Below are positions 1 to 6,380 of a stretch of DNA of 7,310 nt, piece by piece. The notes beneath the pieces were generated by a model. It made no database searches. It worked only from the letters and a program-made list of their open reading frames with translations, and was not told the DNA's origin. Numbering within the stretch: position 1 is the first letter of the stretch; each line of letters opens with the position of its first letter. The position numbers were made by a program, and so were the translations under genes. The stretch comes from Chitinophagaceae bacterium. GTDB taxonomy: Bacteria > Bacteroidota > Bacteroidia > Chitinophagales > Chitinophagaceae. Location: positions 1 to 7,310 of the forward strand of contig JAICHT010000178.1 of NCBI GenBank assembly GCA_025924755.1. Reading direction: 5' to 3'.

Positions 1-2
1 AA

Positions 3-44
3 AAGATAGGATATAGATACAAATCCTTCCGATACAATTGGTAG
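3..44 (+). CDS. Possible 3' end of an upstream gene (13 residues left)
   Basis: One forward frame is open from the left edge and ends at a TAG at 42-44, leaving residues KIGYRYKSFRYNW. The alternating polar/aromatic pattern and the C-terminal aromatic residue resemble the last strand of an outer-membrane beta-barrel, but thirteen residues are too few to name a family. If real, the gene would end 26 bp before the first phosphatase start. The minus strand is also open across much of this stretch, so a leftward gene, or no gene at all, is equally possible. Confidence 0.2.
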   Translation, partial: KIGYRYKSFRYNW

Positions 45-70
45 TAGCCGTAACTTCAATTTTATTAAAT

Positions 71-700
71 ATGAACACCCGGTTTTTTGTTATTCTTTTT
101 TTATTATTAATCAGTTGTCTTTTTTGTCATGCTCAAAACTGGGATATTGATATCCTCAAAGAAGTAAATCTTCACCGCGACAAAGCGTTGGATTATGGCT
201 TTCTTTTTGTTACCAACTGGGCGGCTCCGCTGGCGTACAGCGTTCCCGTGTTTCTTTTTCTATTTTCTTTTATCAATAAAAACAGGTCACTAAGGCAAAA
301 ATCGATTTATGTAATTACTGCCACGCTTATTGCGGCTCTTTCCACTACTATTATTAAACATATTGTCAATCGTAAACGGCCGTATGTTGTTTATCCGTTT
401 ATACAAAAAATTGCTACCGGCGGTAGCCCTTCTTTTCCTTCCGGCCATACATCCGATGCATTTACTATGGCGGCATCGCTTAGTATTGCGTTTCCAAAAT
501 GGTATGTTATTGTGCCTTCGTATGCTTGGGCTATTGCAGTGGGATATTCGCGTATGGATCTGGGCGTTCATTATCCGAGTGATGTGCTGGCTTCAATTAT
601 ATTAGCAACCTTTTGGGCTATTATTACTCACTATTGGTTTACTAAGAAAAAACCTTTTAAACAGCCGGGCGATGCTTCAATGGATCAGCAAGATAGATAG
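71..700 (+). CDS. PAP2-family membrane phosphatase (type 2 phosphatidic acid phosphatase)
   Basis: Integral-membrane phosphatase of 209 residues, expected to remove phosphate from a lipid phosphate or diphosphate (undecaprenyl diphosphate, phosphatidic acid, PGP or lipid A) with the active site facing the periplasm. All three signature motifs are intact: K-x6-RP (K96, R103-P104), PSGH (123-126) and SR-x5-H-x3-D (S160-R161, H167, D171); H126 and H167 are the expected catalytic histidines. An N-terminal hydrophobic segment ends in CHAQ (residues 19-22) and looks like a signal peptide, followed by several membrane segments (about 50-70, 80-98, 128-160, 170-190) and a polar tail. An in-frame ATG at 38 would add 11 residues in front of the signal peptide; ATG 71 is preferred because it gives a normal N-terminus (MNTR then a hydrophobic core). 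Its last 29 bases overlap the next phosphatase gene, suggesting co-transcription. The exact substrate cannot be read from sequence. Confidence 0.9.
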   Translation: MNTRFFVILFLLLISCLFCHAQNWDIDILKEVNLHRDKALDYGFLFVTNWAAPLAYSVPVFLFLFSFINKNRSLRQKSIYVITATLIAALSTTIIKHIVNRKRPYVVYPFIQKIATGGSPSFPSGHTSDAFTMAASLSIAFPKWYVIVPSYAWAIAVGYSRMDLGVHYPSDVLASIILATFWAIITHYWFTKKKPFKQPGDASMDQQDR

Positions 701-1259
701 ACAATGGTTGCTGGCTATCAATAGCCATCATACAGCGTTTTTAGATAACCTGATGTGGTTTGCCAGTGGTACATTCAGTTGGATTCCTTTGTATGCTTTT
801 CTCTTAGTATTGTTGGTGAAAAAGTATAAAAAAGAAGGCTGGATGCTGATAGCGTTGATGGTTCCGTTAGTGGTTATCAGCGATCAGTTGGCCTCTGATT
901 TAATTAAGAATTTGGTACAGCGGCCACGGCCAAGTCATACACCGGGCCTGGAAAATTATTTGCATTATGTAAATAACTACCGCGGTGGTTTATATGGCTT
1001 TGTTTCTTCGCATGCGATGAATACGTTCTCCTTATGTTTTTATATATTGTTCACCGTTAGAAGCGATATTAAATGGCTGCATTTTCTCCTCTTTCCATGG
1101 GCTATATGGGTTTCGTACAGCCGTATGTATTTAGGCGTTCATTTCCCATCAGATATTATTGTGCCCTTTTTTATAAGTATTGTTTTGGGATATGGCATGA
1201 GCCGGGTATTTTTTTTCTGGAAAAATTATCGGCAAAAGCGACAAAAAATGACAGTTTAA
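672..1259 (+). CDS. PAP2-family membrane phosphatase with SSH variant of motif 2
   Basis: Second PAP2 phosphatase, 195 residues and polytopic. Motif 1 is K79-x6-R86-P87. Motif 2 reads VSSHAMN (111-117) in place of PSGH, but the catalytic histidine H114 is kept. Motif 3 is S150-R151, H157 and D161. The first residues (ISKIDRQWLLAIN) match the usual start of PAP2 proteins, which supports ATG 672 despite the 29-nt overlap with the gene before it; the next in-frame Met (residue 28) lies inside the fold. Expected role: periplasm-facing dephosphorylation of a lipid phosphate. The SSHAxN form is common, as I recall, in Bacteroidota PAP2 proteins annotated as undecaprenyl-diphosphatase or lipid A phosphatase-like, so specificity may differ from the upstream paralogue. 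The overlap suggests translational coupling. It converges on the beta-propeller gene, leaving 17 bp between the two stop codons. Confidence 0.9.
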   Translation: MLQWISKIDRQWLLAINSHHTAFLDNLMWFASGTFSWIPLYAFLLVLLVKKYKKEGWMLIALMVPLVVISDQLASDLIKNLVQRPRPSHTPGLENYLHYVNNYRGGLYGFVSSHAMNTFSLCFYILFTVRSDIKWLHFLLFPWAIWVSYSRMYLGVHFPSDIIVPFFISIVLGYGMSRVFFFWKNYRQKRQKMTV

Positions 1260-1276
1260 AATCTGGTATTGATTAC

Positions 1277-2272
1277 TTATTGAACCGCTAATACCTGAAA
1301 CGTTCCCGGTATCATTTTAGGCCTTTCATTGGGTGCTGTTGCTACTTCAAAACCGGCTGTCGGTAAAAAGATGGTATGCGTCTTTTCATCCAGCGCAAGT
1401 GTCCTGGCGCCTCGCTTGGTAGAAAAATTTTCCAGTACTTTATACGCATTAGCCGATTGTTCTTTTATGATGGTAAGTGTACCTTCTCCGTTAGATGAAT
1501 AAATAGTTTTTGTGGCGTTATCAAATGCTACACCATCGCAACCATCACCAATAGGCACTTGCGAAACCACTTTACCCGTATTGTCGTCAATAACCATTAA
1601 TAATTTATTGTCGCATCCTGCAAATAGCCGTCCGGTTGCTTTATCAATTGCCAAACCGCTGGGTGATTCACCCGGAGCAATTGACCAACGGTTTAACACT
1701 TTAAAGCTTTTAAGATCCACTGCTGCTATCTCACTTTTATCTTCAATATTTACAAACAGTTTCCCTTTTTCATCTGTTACGGCTGTTTCAGGCTTGCCAC
1801 CCACCGGTATAGTAGCAATCACTTTTTCAGTAGTTGCATCAATAACTGAAAGATTATTGCTGCGGCCATTGCAGGTAATAATGGTTTTAGAAAAAGGTTC
1901 GTATAAAATAGCATCCGGATTTTCACCCGTAGAAATTTGGCTCAATACCTGGTTTGTTTTTAAATCAAAAACGGTCACATTGTTTAAACGTCCATTACTA
2001 GTATAGCCTTTATTAGCGGCATTATTAAATGCAATGCCATGCACACCGGTAGTATTAGGAATAATGCCAATGGAATCGCCGGTTTGTTCGTCTAATATAT
2101 TAACCTGCGTGCCATGAGAAACATATAATTTGCCATTGTTGGCTGCAATATAATCCCAGCCGCCGCCGCTTGCAATATGAAAGGTTTTAATGATGTGGTG
2201 CTCCTGTTGTTGTGCATTTATTATAAGTACGCTACTTAAAGCAAGAACAAACGAAACGAGTTTCTTTTTCAT
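1277..2272 (-). CDS. Exported YncE-family beta-propeller (YVTN-repeat) protein
   Basis: A 331-residue protein with a signal peptide (MKKKLVSFVLALSSVLIINA, cleavage near residue 20-22), so it is periplasmic or exported. The rest is a series of about 40-residue propeller blades, each with a pattern like LYVSH-x-VNILDxxTG, VTVFDLKTNQVL, LSVIDATTEKVIATIPVGGKPE (residues 141-162), IAAVDLKSFKVL and LLMVIDDNTGKVV. Length fits a full seven-bladed propeller. Several phrases (GGGWDYI near 36-42, GVHGIAF 76-82, SNG 92-94, GENPDAI 116-122, RGART 287-291) are, from memory, typical of the YncE-like proteins of Bacteroidota and Acidobacteria. No catalytic residues are evident; such proteins are generally thought to bind ligands or partners. 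An upstream in-frame ATG at 2299 would put nine residues ahead of the signal peptide and is less likely. It is the only leftward gene here and is transcribed alone in this window. Confidence 0.85.
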   Translation of the reverse strand: MKKKLVSFVLALSSVLIINAQQQEHHIIKTFHIASGGGWDYIAANNGKLYVSHGTQVNILDEQTGDSIGIIPNTTGVHGIAFNNAANKGYTSNGRLNNVTVFDLKTNQVLSQISTGENPDAILYEPFSKTIITCNGRSNNLSVIDATTEKVIATIPVGGKPETAVTDEKGKLFVNIEDKSEIAAVDLKSFKVLNRWSIAPGESPSGLAIDKATGRLFAGCDNKLLMVIDDNTGKVVSQVPIGDGCDGVAFDNATKTIYSSNGEGTLTIIKEQSANAYKVLENFSTKRGARTLALDEKTHTIFLPTAGFEVATAPNERPKMIPGTFQVLAVQ

Positions 2273-2433
2273 AAATAATAAGAATAAATTATTAAGCAAG
2301 CCAAACTAACTTATACAACAATTCTGAAGACTTTCTGTAGCAGTTGGTTGTATTGCTATGTAAGATAAACCAGATTGGAGGTTTAAATTTATTTTTACCT
2401 GAATATAAAAGCAATATAGTGAGCCATTGCTAA
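2273..2433. promoter_or_regulatory. Divergent intergenic region (beta-propeller / glycosyltransferase)
   Basis: These 161 bp separate two genes transcribed away from each other, so promoters for both should lie here. The stretch is AT-rich. I could not find a convincing pair of Bacteroidota promoter boxes (TTTG and TAnnTTTG at about 20 bp spacing) on either strand; the closest -7-like word on the plus strand is TAAATTTA (2384-2391), without a partner. A short inverted repeat, GCAAT (2411-2415) and ATTGC (2426-2430), sits just before the glycosyltransferase start but is too short to call functional. Confidence 0.35.
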
Positions 2434-3975
2434 ATGAACCATATGAGTTTATCCTTAAAAAATAAGGTGGTATTATTAATAGCAGTTACTGCTGTTATAC
2501 GGCTTATTGTAGCCGCTTCATTAGAGTTGGGAAATGATGAAGTGTATTATTGGACGTACAGCCAGCATCTGCAGTGGAATTATTTTGACCATCCACCTAT
2601 GGTAGCCATTTGGATACGTTTTTTTACTGCCAATCTTATATGGCAGCAATACGAATTGTTTGTGCGGTTGGGAAGTATTGCCGGATGTGCAGCCTGCACC
2701 TGGATGATGTACCTTATTGGCAAAGAAATACATTCTGAAAAAGCAGGATGGTTCGCGGCATGTTTATATAATGCTTCCATATATGCCAGCATCATTGCCG
2801 GTCTCTTTATATTACCCGATTCGCCACAAATGGTATTTTGGTGTGCCTGCCTTTTATTGATTGTAAAATTATGTGCCGATGAAAAGAAATGGTTGTACTG
2901 GATATTGTTTAGTATTAGTGCAGGCTTGTGTATTATGAGCAAAGTACATGGCATATTTATCTGGTTTGGGTTTGGCTTGTTTATACTTTTTCAGAAAAGA
3001 GAATGGCTCAAACTGCCACAGTTGTATGTAGCCGCTTTACTTACGGCTGCTATTGCAAGTCCCATATTAATATGGAATATCAACAACCATTTTATTACCT
3101 ATCGTTTTCATAGCGAAAGGGTAGCGGTACACAGTTTTACTATTAATACGGATGGATTTTTGCGTGAGGTTTTTGGTCAGATAGCCTACAATAACCCGGT
3201 GAATTTGGTGTTGATTATAATAGCGTTGCTGGCATGGAAAAAACAGAAGATCACTCGTCCTGCATCGCTGTCTATATACCAGTTTATTGCGTTGCCAATG
3301 GCTGCTTTATTGCTTGGGGTTGCTCTGTTTAGAGATACGTTGCCACACTGGAGCGGACCTGCGTATGTAAGCTTGCTTCCCATAGCGGCGGTATATTTAG
3401 CTACCAGGTTGAACCTTATTTTTCCTGCAAGTATTCGATGGGCGTTGGGTTTGTTGCTTTTCACTATTATTACAGGTTTATTGCTGATCCATTTCTATCC
3501 GGGCACTATGGGTAGCAAAAAGAAAACACAATTAGGAAGCGGCGATTTCACGCTGGATTTATATGGATGGAAAAGAACAGGAAGCATTTTTGACACCCTA
3601 TATCAAACAGAATTAAATAAAGGAATCATGCCAAAAGGTACGCCGGTAGTGTGTTATAAATGGTTTCCGGCAGCGCATGAAGATTATTACTTTTGCAGGC
3701 CCATTGGTATTCAAATGATTGGGCTGGGTACTCCATTTGATTTACATGAATATGTATGGATGAATCAATGGAGAAAGAATAAAGTGAATATGAACAGCGC
3801 CTACTGCATTGTACCTTCTAATGAATATTACGACGCCAAAATAAAATATGCAGATTACTATGAAAAAATAGATTCGGTTACTGCTATCAACAATGCCAGA
3901 AATGGCAAAATGGCCCGCTATTTTTACGTTTATCGGTTACAGGGCTGGAAGCATAACATTTCTTTACCAAATTAA
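2434..3975 (+). CDS. Polytopic glycosyltransferase family 39 (ArnT/PMT-like) protein
   Basis: A 513-residue membrane glycosyltransferase of the GT39/PMT_2 type (GT-C fold). It is expected to move a sugar from a polyprenyl-phosphate donor to a lipid or protein acceptor on the periplasmic side of the inner membrane. After the first membrane segment (about 11-30) come the acidic pair D35-E36 in GNDEVYYW, matching the catalytic DE of the first periplasmic loop, then YFDHPP (50-55), both hallmarks of the family. Further family-like phrases are LPDSPQMVFW (127-136), SKVHG (169-173), WNINNHF (214-220) and PHW (304-306). About ten membrane segments extend to residue 355, followed by a soluble C-terminal region (about 356-513), as in ArnT-like proteins. 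An alternative start lies three codons downstream at 2443. Substrate is unknown; nearby PAP2 phosphatases are compatible with lipid A or glycan modification. A stem-loop-forming repeat begins 12 bp after the stop. Confidence 0.88.
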   Translation: MNHMSLSLKNKVVLLIAVTAVIRLIVAASLELGNDEVYYWTYSQHLQWNYFDHPPMVAIWIRFFTANLIWQQYELFVRLGSIAGCAACTWMMYLIGKEIHSEKAGWFAACLYNASIYASIIAGLFILPDSPQMVFWCACLLLIVKLCADEKKWLYWILFSISAGLCIMSKVHGIFIWFGFGLFILFQKREWLKLPQLYVAALLTAAIASPILIWNINNHFITYRFHSERVAVHSFTINTDGFLREVFGQIAYNNPVNLVLIIIALLAWKKQKITRPASLSIYQFIALPMAALLLGVALFRDTLPHWSGPAYVSLLPIAAVYLATRLNLIFPASIRWALGLLLFTIITGLLLIHFYPGTMGSKKKTQLGSGDFTLDLYGWKRTGSIFDTLYQTELNKGIMPKGTPVVCYKWFPAAHEDYYFCRPIGIQMIGLGTPFDLHEYVWMNQWRKNKVNMNSAYCIVPSNEYYDAKIKYADYYEKIDSVTAINNARNGKMARYFYVYRLQGWKHNISLPN

Positions 3976-3987
3976 ACAGGCTTGCCT

Positions 3988-4047
3988 ACATTCACTTCAG
4001 ATTCTCTCCAAATTTGGCTGGTAGTTTTGAATCTGAAAGCGGAATGT
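3988..4047. repeat. Two-part inverted repeat, possible terminator or regulatory stem-loop
   Basis: Two pairs of perfectly complementary arms are nested: ACATTC (3988-3993) with GAATGT (4042-4047), and TTCAGATTC (3996-4004) with GAATCTGAA (4029-4037). They are separated by a small asymmetric internal loop (2 and 4 nt). The 24-nt apical loop contains a further perfect 10-bp palindrome, CCAAATTTGG (4008-4017). The element follows the glycosyltransferase stop by 12 bp and precedes the efflux operon by about 90 bp. It could end transcription of the glycosyltransferase, but the stem is AT-rich and lacks a strong T-run after it (TTAATTGTT), so a protein-binding site or a small mobile repeat remains possible. 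Confidence 0.5.
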
Positions 4048-4136
4048 TTAATTGTTATCAGGCGTTGTGAATTTTGGATGAATGGACTTTGTATGGTATA
4101 GTGATTTTTGTTCAACAGGTATTATAATTAAATAGG

Positions 4137-5387
4137 ATGCATTCTACTATGAAATTTTTAGTGTTATCTTTTTCTTTTACACTATTCTTATATTATACAC
4201 CCTGTGCACAAGTTCGTACCCTTGAATTCTTTATTCAGCAAGCTAAAGAAAACAGCCCGCTGCTAAAGGATTATAAAAATCAAATTAGATCTAACAGGCT
4301 TGACAGCCAGATTTTAAGAGCTACTTTTAAAACACAAGTTAACTTCATCAGCAGCAATAGCTATGCGCCAGTAATAAAAGGATATGGATACGACGGCGCT
4401 ATTACCAATGGTGCCAATATCACGGCGTTGGTGCAAGCTAACCGTAACTTTTATACAGCTGGTAATGTAGCGATGCAGTACAGAACAATTGGACTGCAGA
4501 ACCTGGCACTTGGAGATACCATCCGCTTGTCGGAAAAAGATTTATCAAGAACAGTTATCGATCAATATATAACTACATACGGCGATATGGTAATGGTAGA
4601 TTTTAATAAAGAGATCTATGAGCTGTTGAAAAAAGAAGAAGTGGTACTTAAAAAGCTGACGCAGGCCAGTGTGTACAAGCAAACCGATTACCTGAGCTTT
4701 TATGTAACGATGCAGCAGCAGGCCTTAACCCTTTCGCAGGCTAAAATCCAGTACAATTCTGATTTTCTTACTTTAAATTACTTGTCGGGTTATGTAGATA
4801 CTGCGATATACCGTGTGCAGGAACCTACCCTTAACGATGCGATGCAGAATGATTTTTTCAATTCTGTTTTTTACCGGCAGTTTACCACCGATAGTTTACG
4901 GCTTGCTACCGAACGTGCTTTAATTAACTATAGCTACAAGCCACGGATCGGTGCATATACAGATGCAGGTTATAACTCTACACTCGTATATACTCCTTAC
5001 AAAAACTTTGGTTTTAGTTTTGGAGTCAGTGTAGCCATTCCCATATATGACGGCAGGCAAAAAGCATTGAAGTTTAAAAAAATTGATATTGCAGAAGAAA
5101 CACGGTTAATAAGGAAAAACTTTTTTGTAAGCCAATACCAGCAACAGATTGCGCAACTGAAACTGGAGTTGCAGGCAACGGACGAATTAGTGGCAAGCAT
5201 TCAGCAGCAAATAAAGTTTGCCAATGCGCTTATTACCGCTAATGGAAAACTGCTGGAAACAGGAGATATAAGAGTAACTGATTATGTGCTGGCGCTTAAT
5301 AATTATTTAGCAGCCCGCAATCTTCTAAATCAAAACTTCATTAACCGCCTTCGTATTGTGAACCAGATTAATTATTGGAACCGATAA
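4137..5387 (+). CDS. TolC-family outer-membrane efflux channel
   Basis: Outer-membrane channel component of a tripartite exporter, 416 residues, near the lower end of the family's usual length. A signal peptide ends at about residue 25 (TPCAQ). Two repeats of the OEP fold are visible. The first starts with TLEFFIQQAKENSPLL (28-43), the usual opening of Bacteroidota TolC-like proteins, and includes the helical stretch KLTQASVYKQTDYL (173-186) up to LNYLSG (213-218). The second has the strand phrase FSFGVSVAIPIYDGRQ (293-308) and ends with the helix GDIRVTDYVLALNNYLAARN (376-395). A second ATG at 4149 (residue 5, MKF) would give an equally good signal peptide; no ribosome site separates the two. 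The adaptor gene follows 14 bp after the stop, making this the first gene of the efflux operon. Its own promoter should lie in 4048-4136, but no clear boxes were found. Confidence 0.9.
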   Translation: MHSTMKFLVLSFSFTLFLYYTPCAQVRTLEFFIQQAKENSPLLKDYKNQIRSNRLDSQILRATFKTQVNFISSNSYAPVIKGYGYDGAITNGANITALVQANRNFYTAGNVAMQYRTIGLQNLALGDTIRLSEKDLSRTVIDQYITTYGDMVMVDFNKEIYELLKKEEVVLKKLTQASVYKQTDYLSFYVTMQQQALTLSQAKIQYNSDFLTLNYLSGYVDTAIYRVQEPTLNDAMQNDFFNSVFYRQFTTDSLRLATERALINYSYKPRIGAYTDAGYNSTLVYTPYKNFGFSFGVSVAIPIYDGRQKALKFKKIDIAEETRLIRKNFFVSQYQQQIAQLKLELQATDELVASIQQQIKFANALITANGKLLETGDIRVTDYVLALNNYLAARNLLNQNFINRLRIVNQINYWNR

Positions 5388-5401
5388 ACAAAATAAACGG
5401 A

Positions 5402-6337
5402 ATGGGAAAAAGGTACTTTATCTTCTTTTGTTTTGCAATACTTTTTATAAGCTCCTGCAAAAGTAAAACTGGTTCGGCAGGGGAAGACCCTGCACCGGAT
5501 GAAGTACGCACACCCGTTACCATCACCCATATCAGCACGCAGCCCATTACCCAGTACGAAGAATTAAATGCGATGTCCTCTTATTTGCAAAACAGCTTTA
5601 TAAAAGCTACTGCCAGTGGGTATATTAAATCGGCAAATATAAAATTAGGCGAATATATAAAGGCCGGACAGCTGGCATTTGTTATGCAAACCAAAGAAGC
5701 AAAGGCATTAGGCAATACGATCAATGTGCTGGATTCCTCATTCCGGTTTTCCGGGTTGATACGAATTAGCGCTACTCAAACCGGTTATATTACTTCAGTA
5801 GACCACCAGGTGGGCGATTATGTGCAGGATGGCGAACAACTGGCTATATTAAGCGATGCTAAAAGCTTTGGATTTTTATTGAACCTGCCTTATGAACTTC
5901 GCCCATATCTTGCCGGAAATAAAGAAGTGGATATTGTGCTGCCGGATAAGCGGCATGTAAAAGGAGTGGTAGCGCACGTAATGCCCAGTGTGGATTCTGT
6001 ATCGCAAACACAGGCGGTTTTGATAAAAGTAGATCCTTCCTATTCCATTCCTCAAAATTTAATTGCAAAAGTTCGCATAGCAACTGCTTCCAAAAGTGAT
6101 GTAACCACACTACCAAAAGATGCCGTATTAACCGATGAAGCGCAGAGTGATTTTTGGGTCATGAAAATGATTGATTCTATCACCGCGGTAAAGGTGCCGG
6201 TGGTGAAAGGAATGGAAACAGAAGATAAAGTTGAAATAGTGCGGCCACAATTTTCTGCATCCGATAAAATTTTATTAAGCGGCAACTACGGCTTGCCCGA
6301 TACTGCGAAAGTGAAAATTGTAAAGCAAAGCGAGTAA
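5402..6337 (+). CDS. RND efflux periplasmic adaptor lipoprotein (HlyD/MFP family), hairpin-poor
   Basis: Periplasmic adaptor of 311 residues that would link the inner-membrane RND pump to the TolC-like channel. Residues 1-19 form a lipoprotein signal peptide with lipobox ISSC (C19 lipidated). ATG 5402 was chosen over the in-frame ATG at 5375, which overlaps the channel gene and puts nine polar residues before the signal. The lipoyl domain is visible as two half-motifs: SGYIKSANIKLGEYIKAGQL (72-91) and ATQTGYITSVDHQVGDYVQD (124-143). The beta-barrel domain spans about 150-225 (including LPDKRHVKGVVAHVMP, 180-195), and the membrane-proximal domain follows from LPKDAVL (237-243) to the end. Only about 25 residues join the lipoyl halves, whereas classical adaptors have a helical hairpin of 60 or more residues there. 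It lies between channel and permease genes with gaps of 14 and 43 bp, as expected for one operon. Confidence 0.9.
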   Translation: MGKRYFIFFCFAILFISSCKSKTGSAGEDPAPDEVRTPVTITHISTQPITQYEELNAMSSYLQNSFIKATASGYIKSANIKLGEYIKAGQLAFVMQTKEAKALGNTINVLDSSFRFSGLIRISATQTGYITSVDHQVGDYVQDGEQLAILSDAKSFGFLLNLPYELRPYLAGNKEVDIVLPDKRHVKGVVAHVMPSVDSVSQTQAVLIKVDPSYSIPQNLIAKVRIATASKSDVTTLPKDAVLTDEAQSDFWVMKMIDSITAVKVPVVKGMETEDKVEIVRPQFSASDKILLSGNYGLPDTAKVKIVKQSE

Positions 6338-6380
6338 TTGTATTACGATATTCACTTATAACCATAACCAGGTGTAATTA

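Noticed and set aside
33..40. TACAATTG, one mismatch from the Bacteroidota -7 box, before the first phosphatase gene
   Set aside because: No TTG-type -33 box is found about 20 bp upstream, and the sequence to the left is cut by the window edge.
1265..1295. Inverted repeat GGTATT / AATACC between the convergent stop codons, a candidate bidirectional terminator
   Set aside because: Only six pairs with a 19-nt loop, no T-run on either side, and it extends into the coding end of the beta-propeller gene.
1512..2006. 164-codon open frame on the plus strand opposite the beta-propeller gene
   Set aside because: It is antisense to a clear protein family member and its translation has no recognisable domain, so it is a shadow frame.
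2411..2430. GCAAT / ATTGC hairpin just upstream of the glycosyltransferase start
   Set aside because: Five base pairs with a 10-nt loop are expected by chance in AT-rich sequence.
4123..4128. TATAAT hexamer before the TolC-like gene
   Set aside because: There is no matching upstream box at a proper distance, it lies only 8 bp before the first start codon, and Bacteroidota use a different -7 consensus (TAnnTTTG).
5375..5401. Earlier in-frame start for the adaptor, overlapping the channel gene
   Set aside because: It would place nine polar residues before a well-formed lipoprotein signal peptide; ATG 5402 gives the normal N-terminus.
6358..6369. Tandem ATAACC repeat between adaptor and permease genes
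   Set aside because: Two six-base copies only, with no associated symmetry or spacing that suggests a site.
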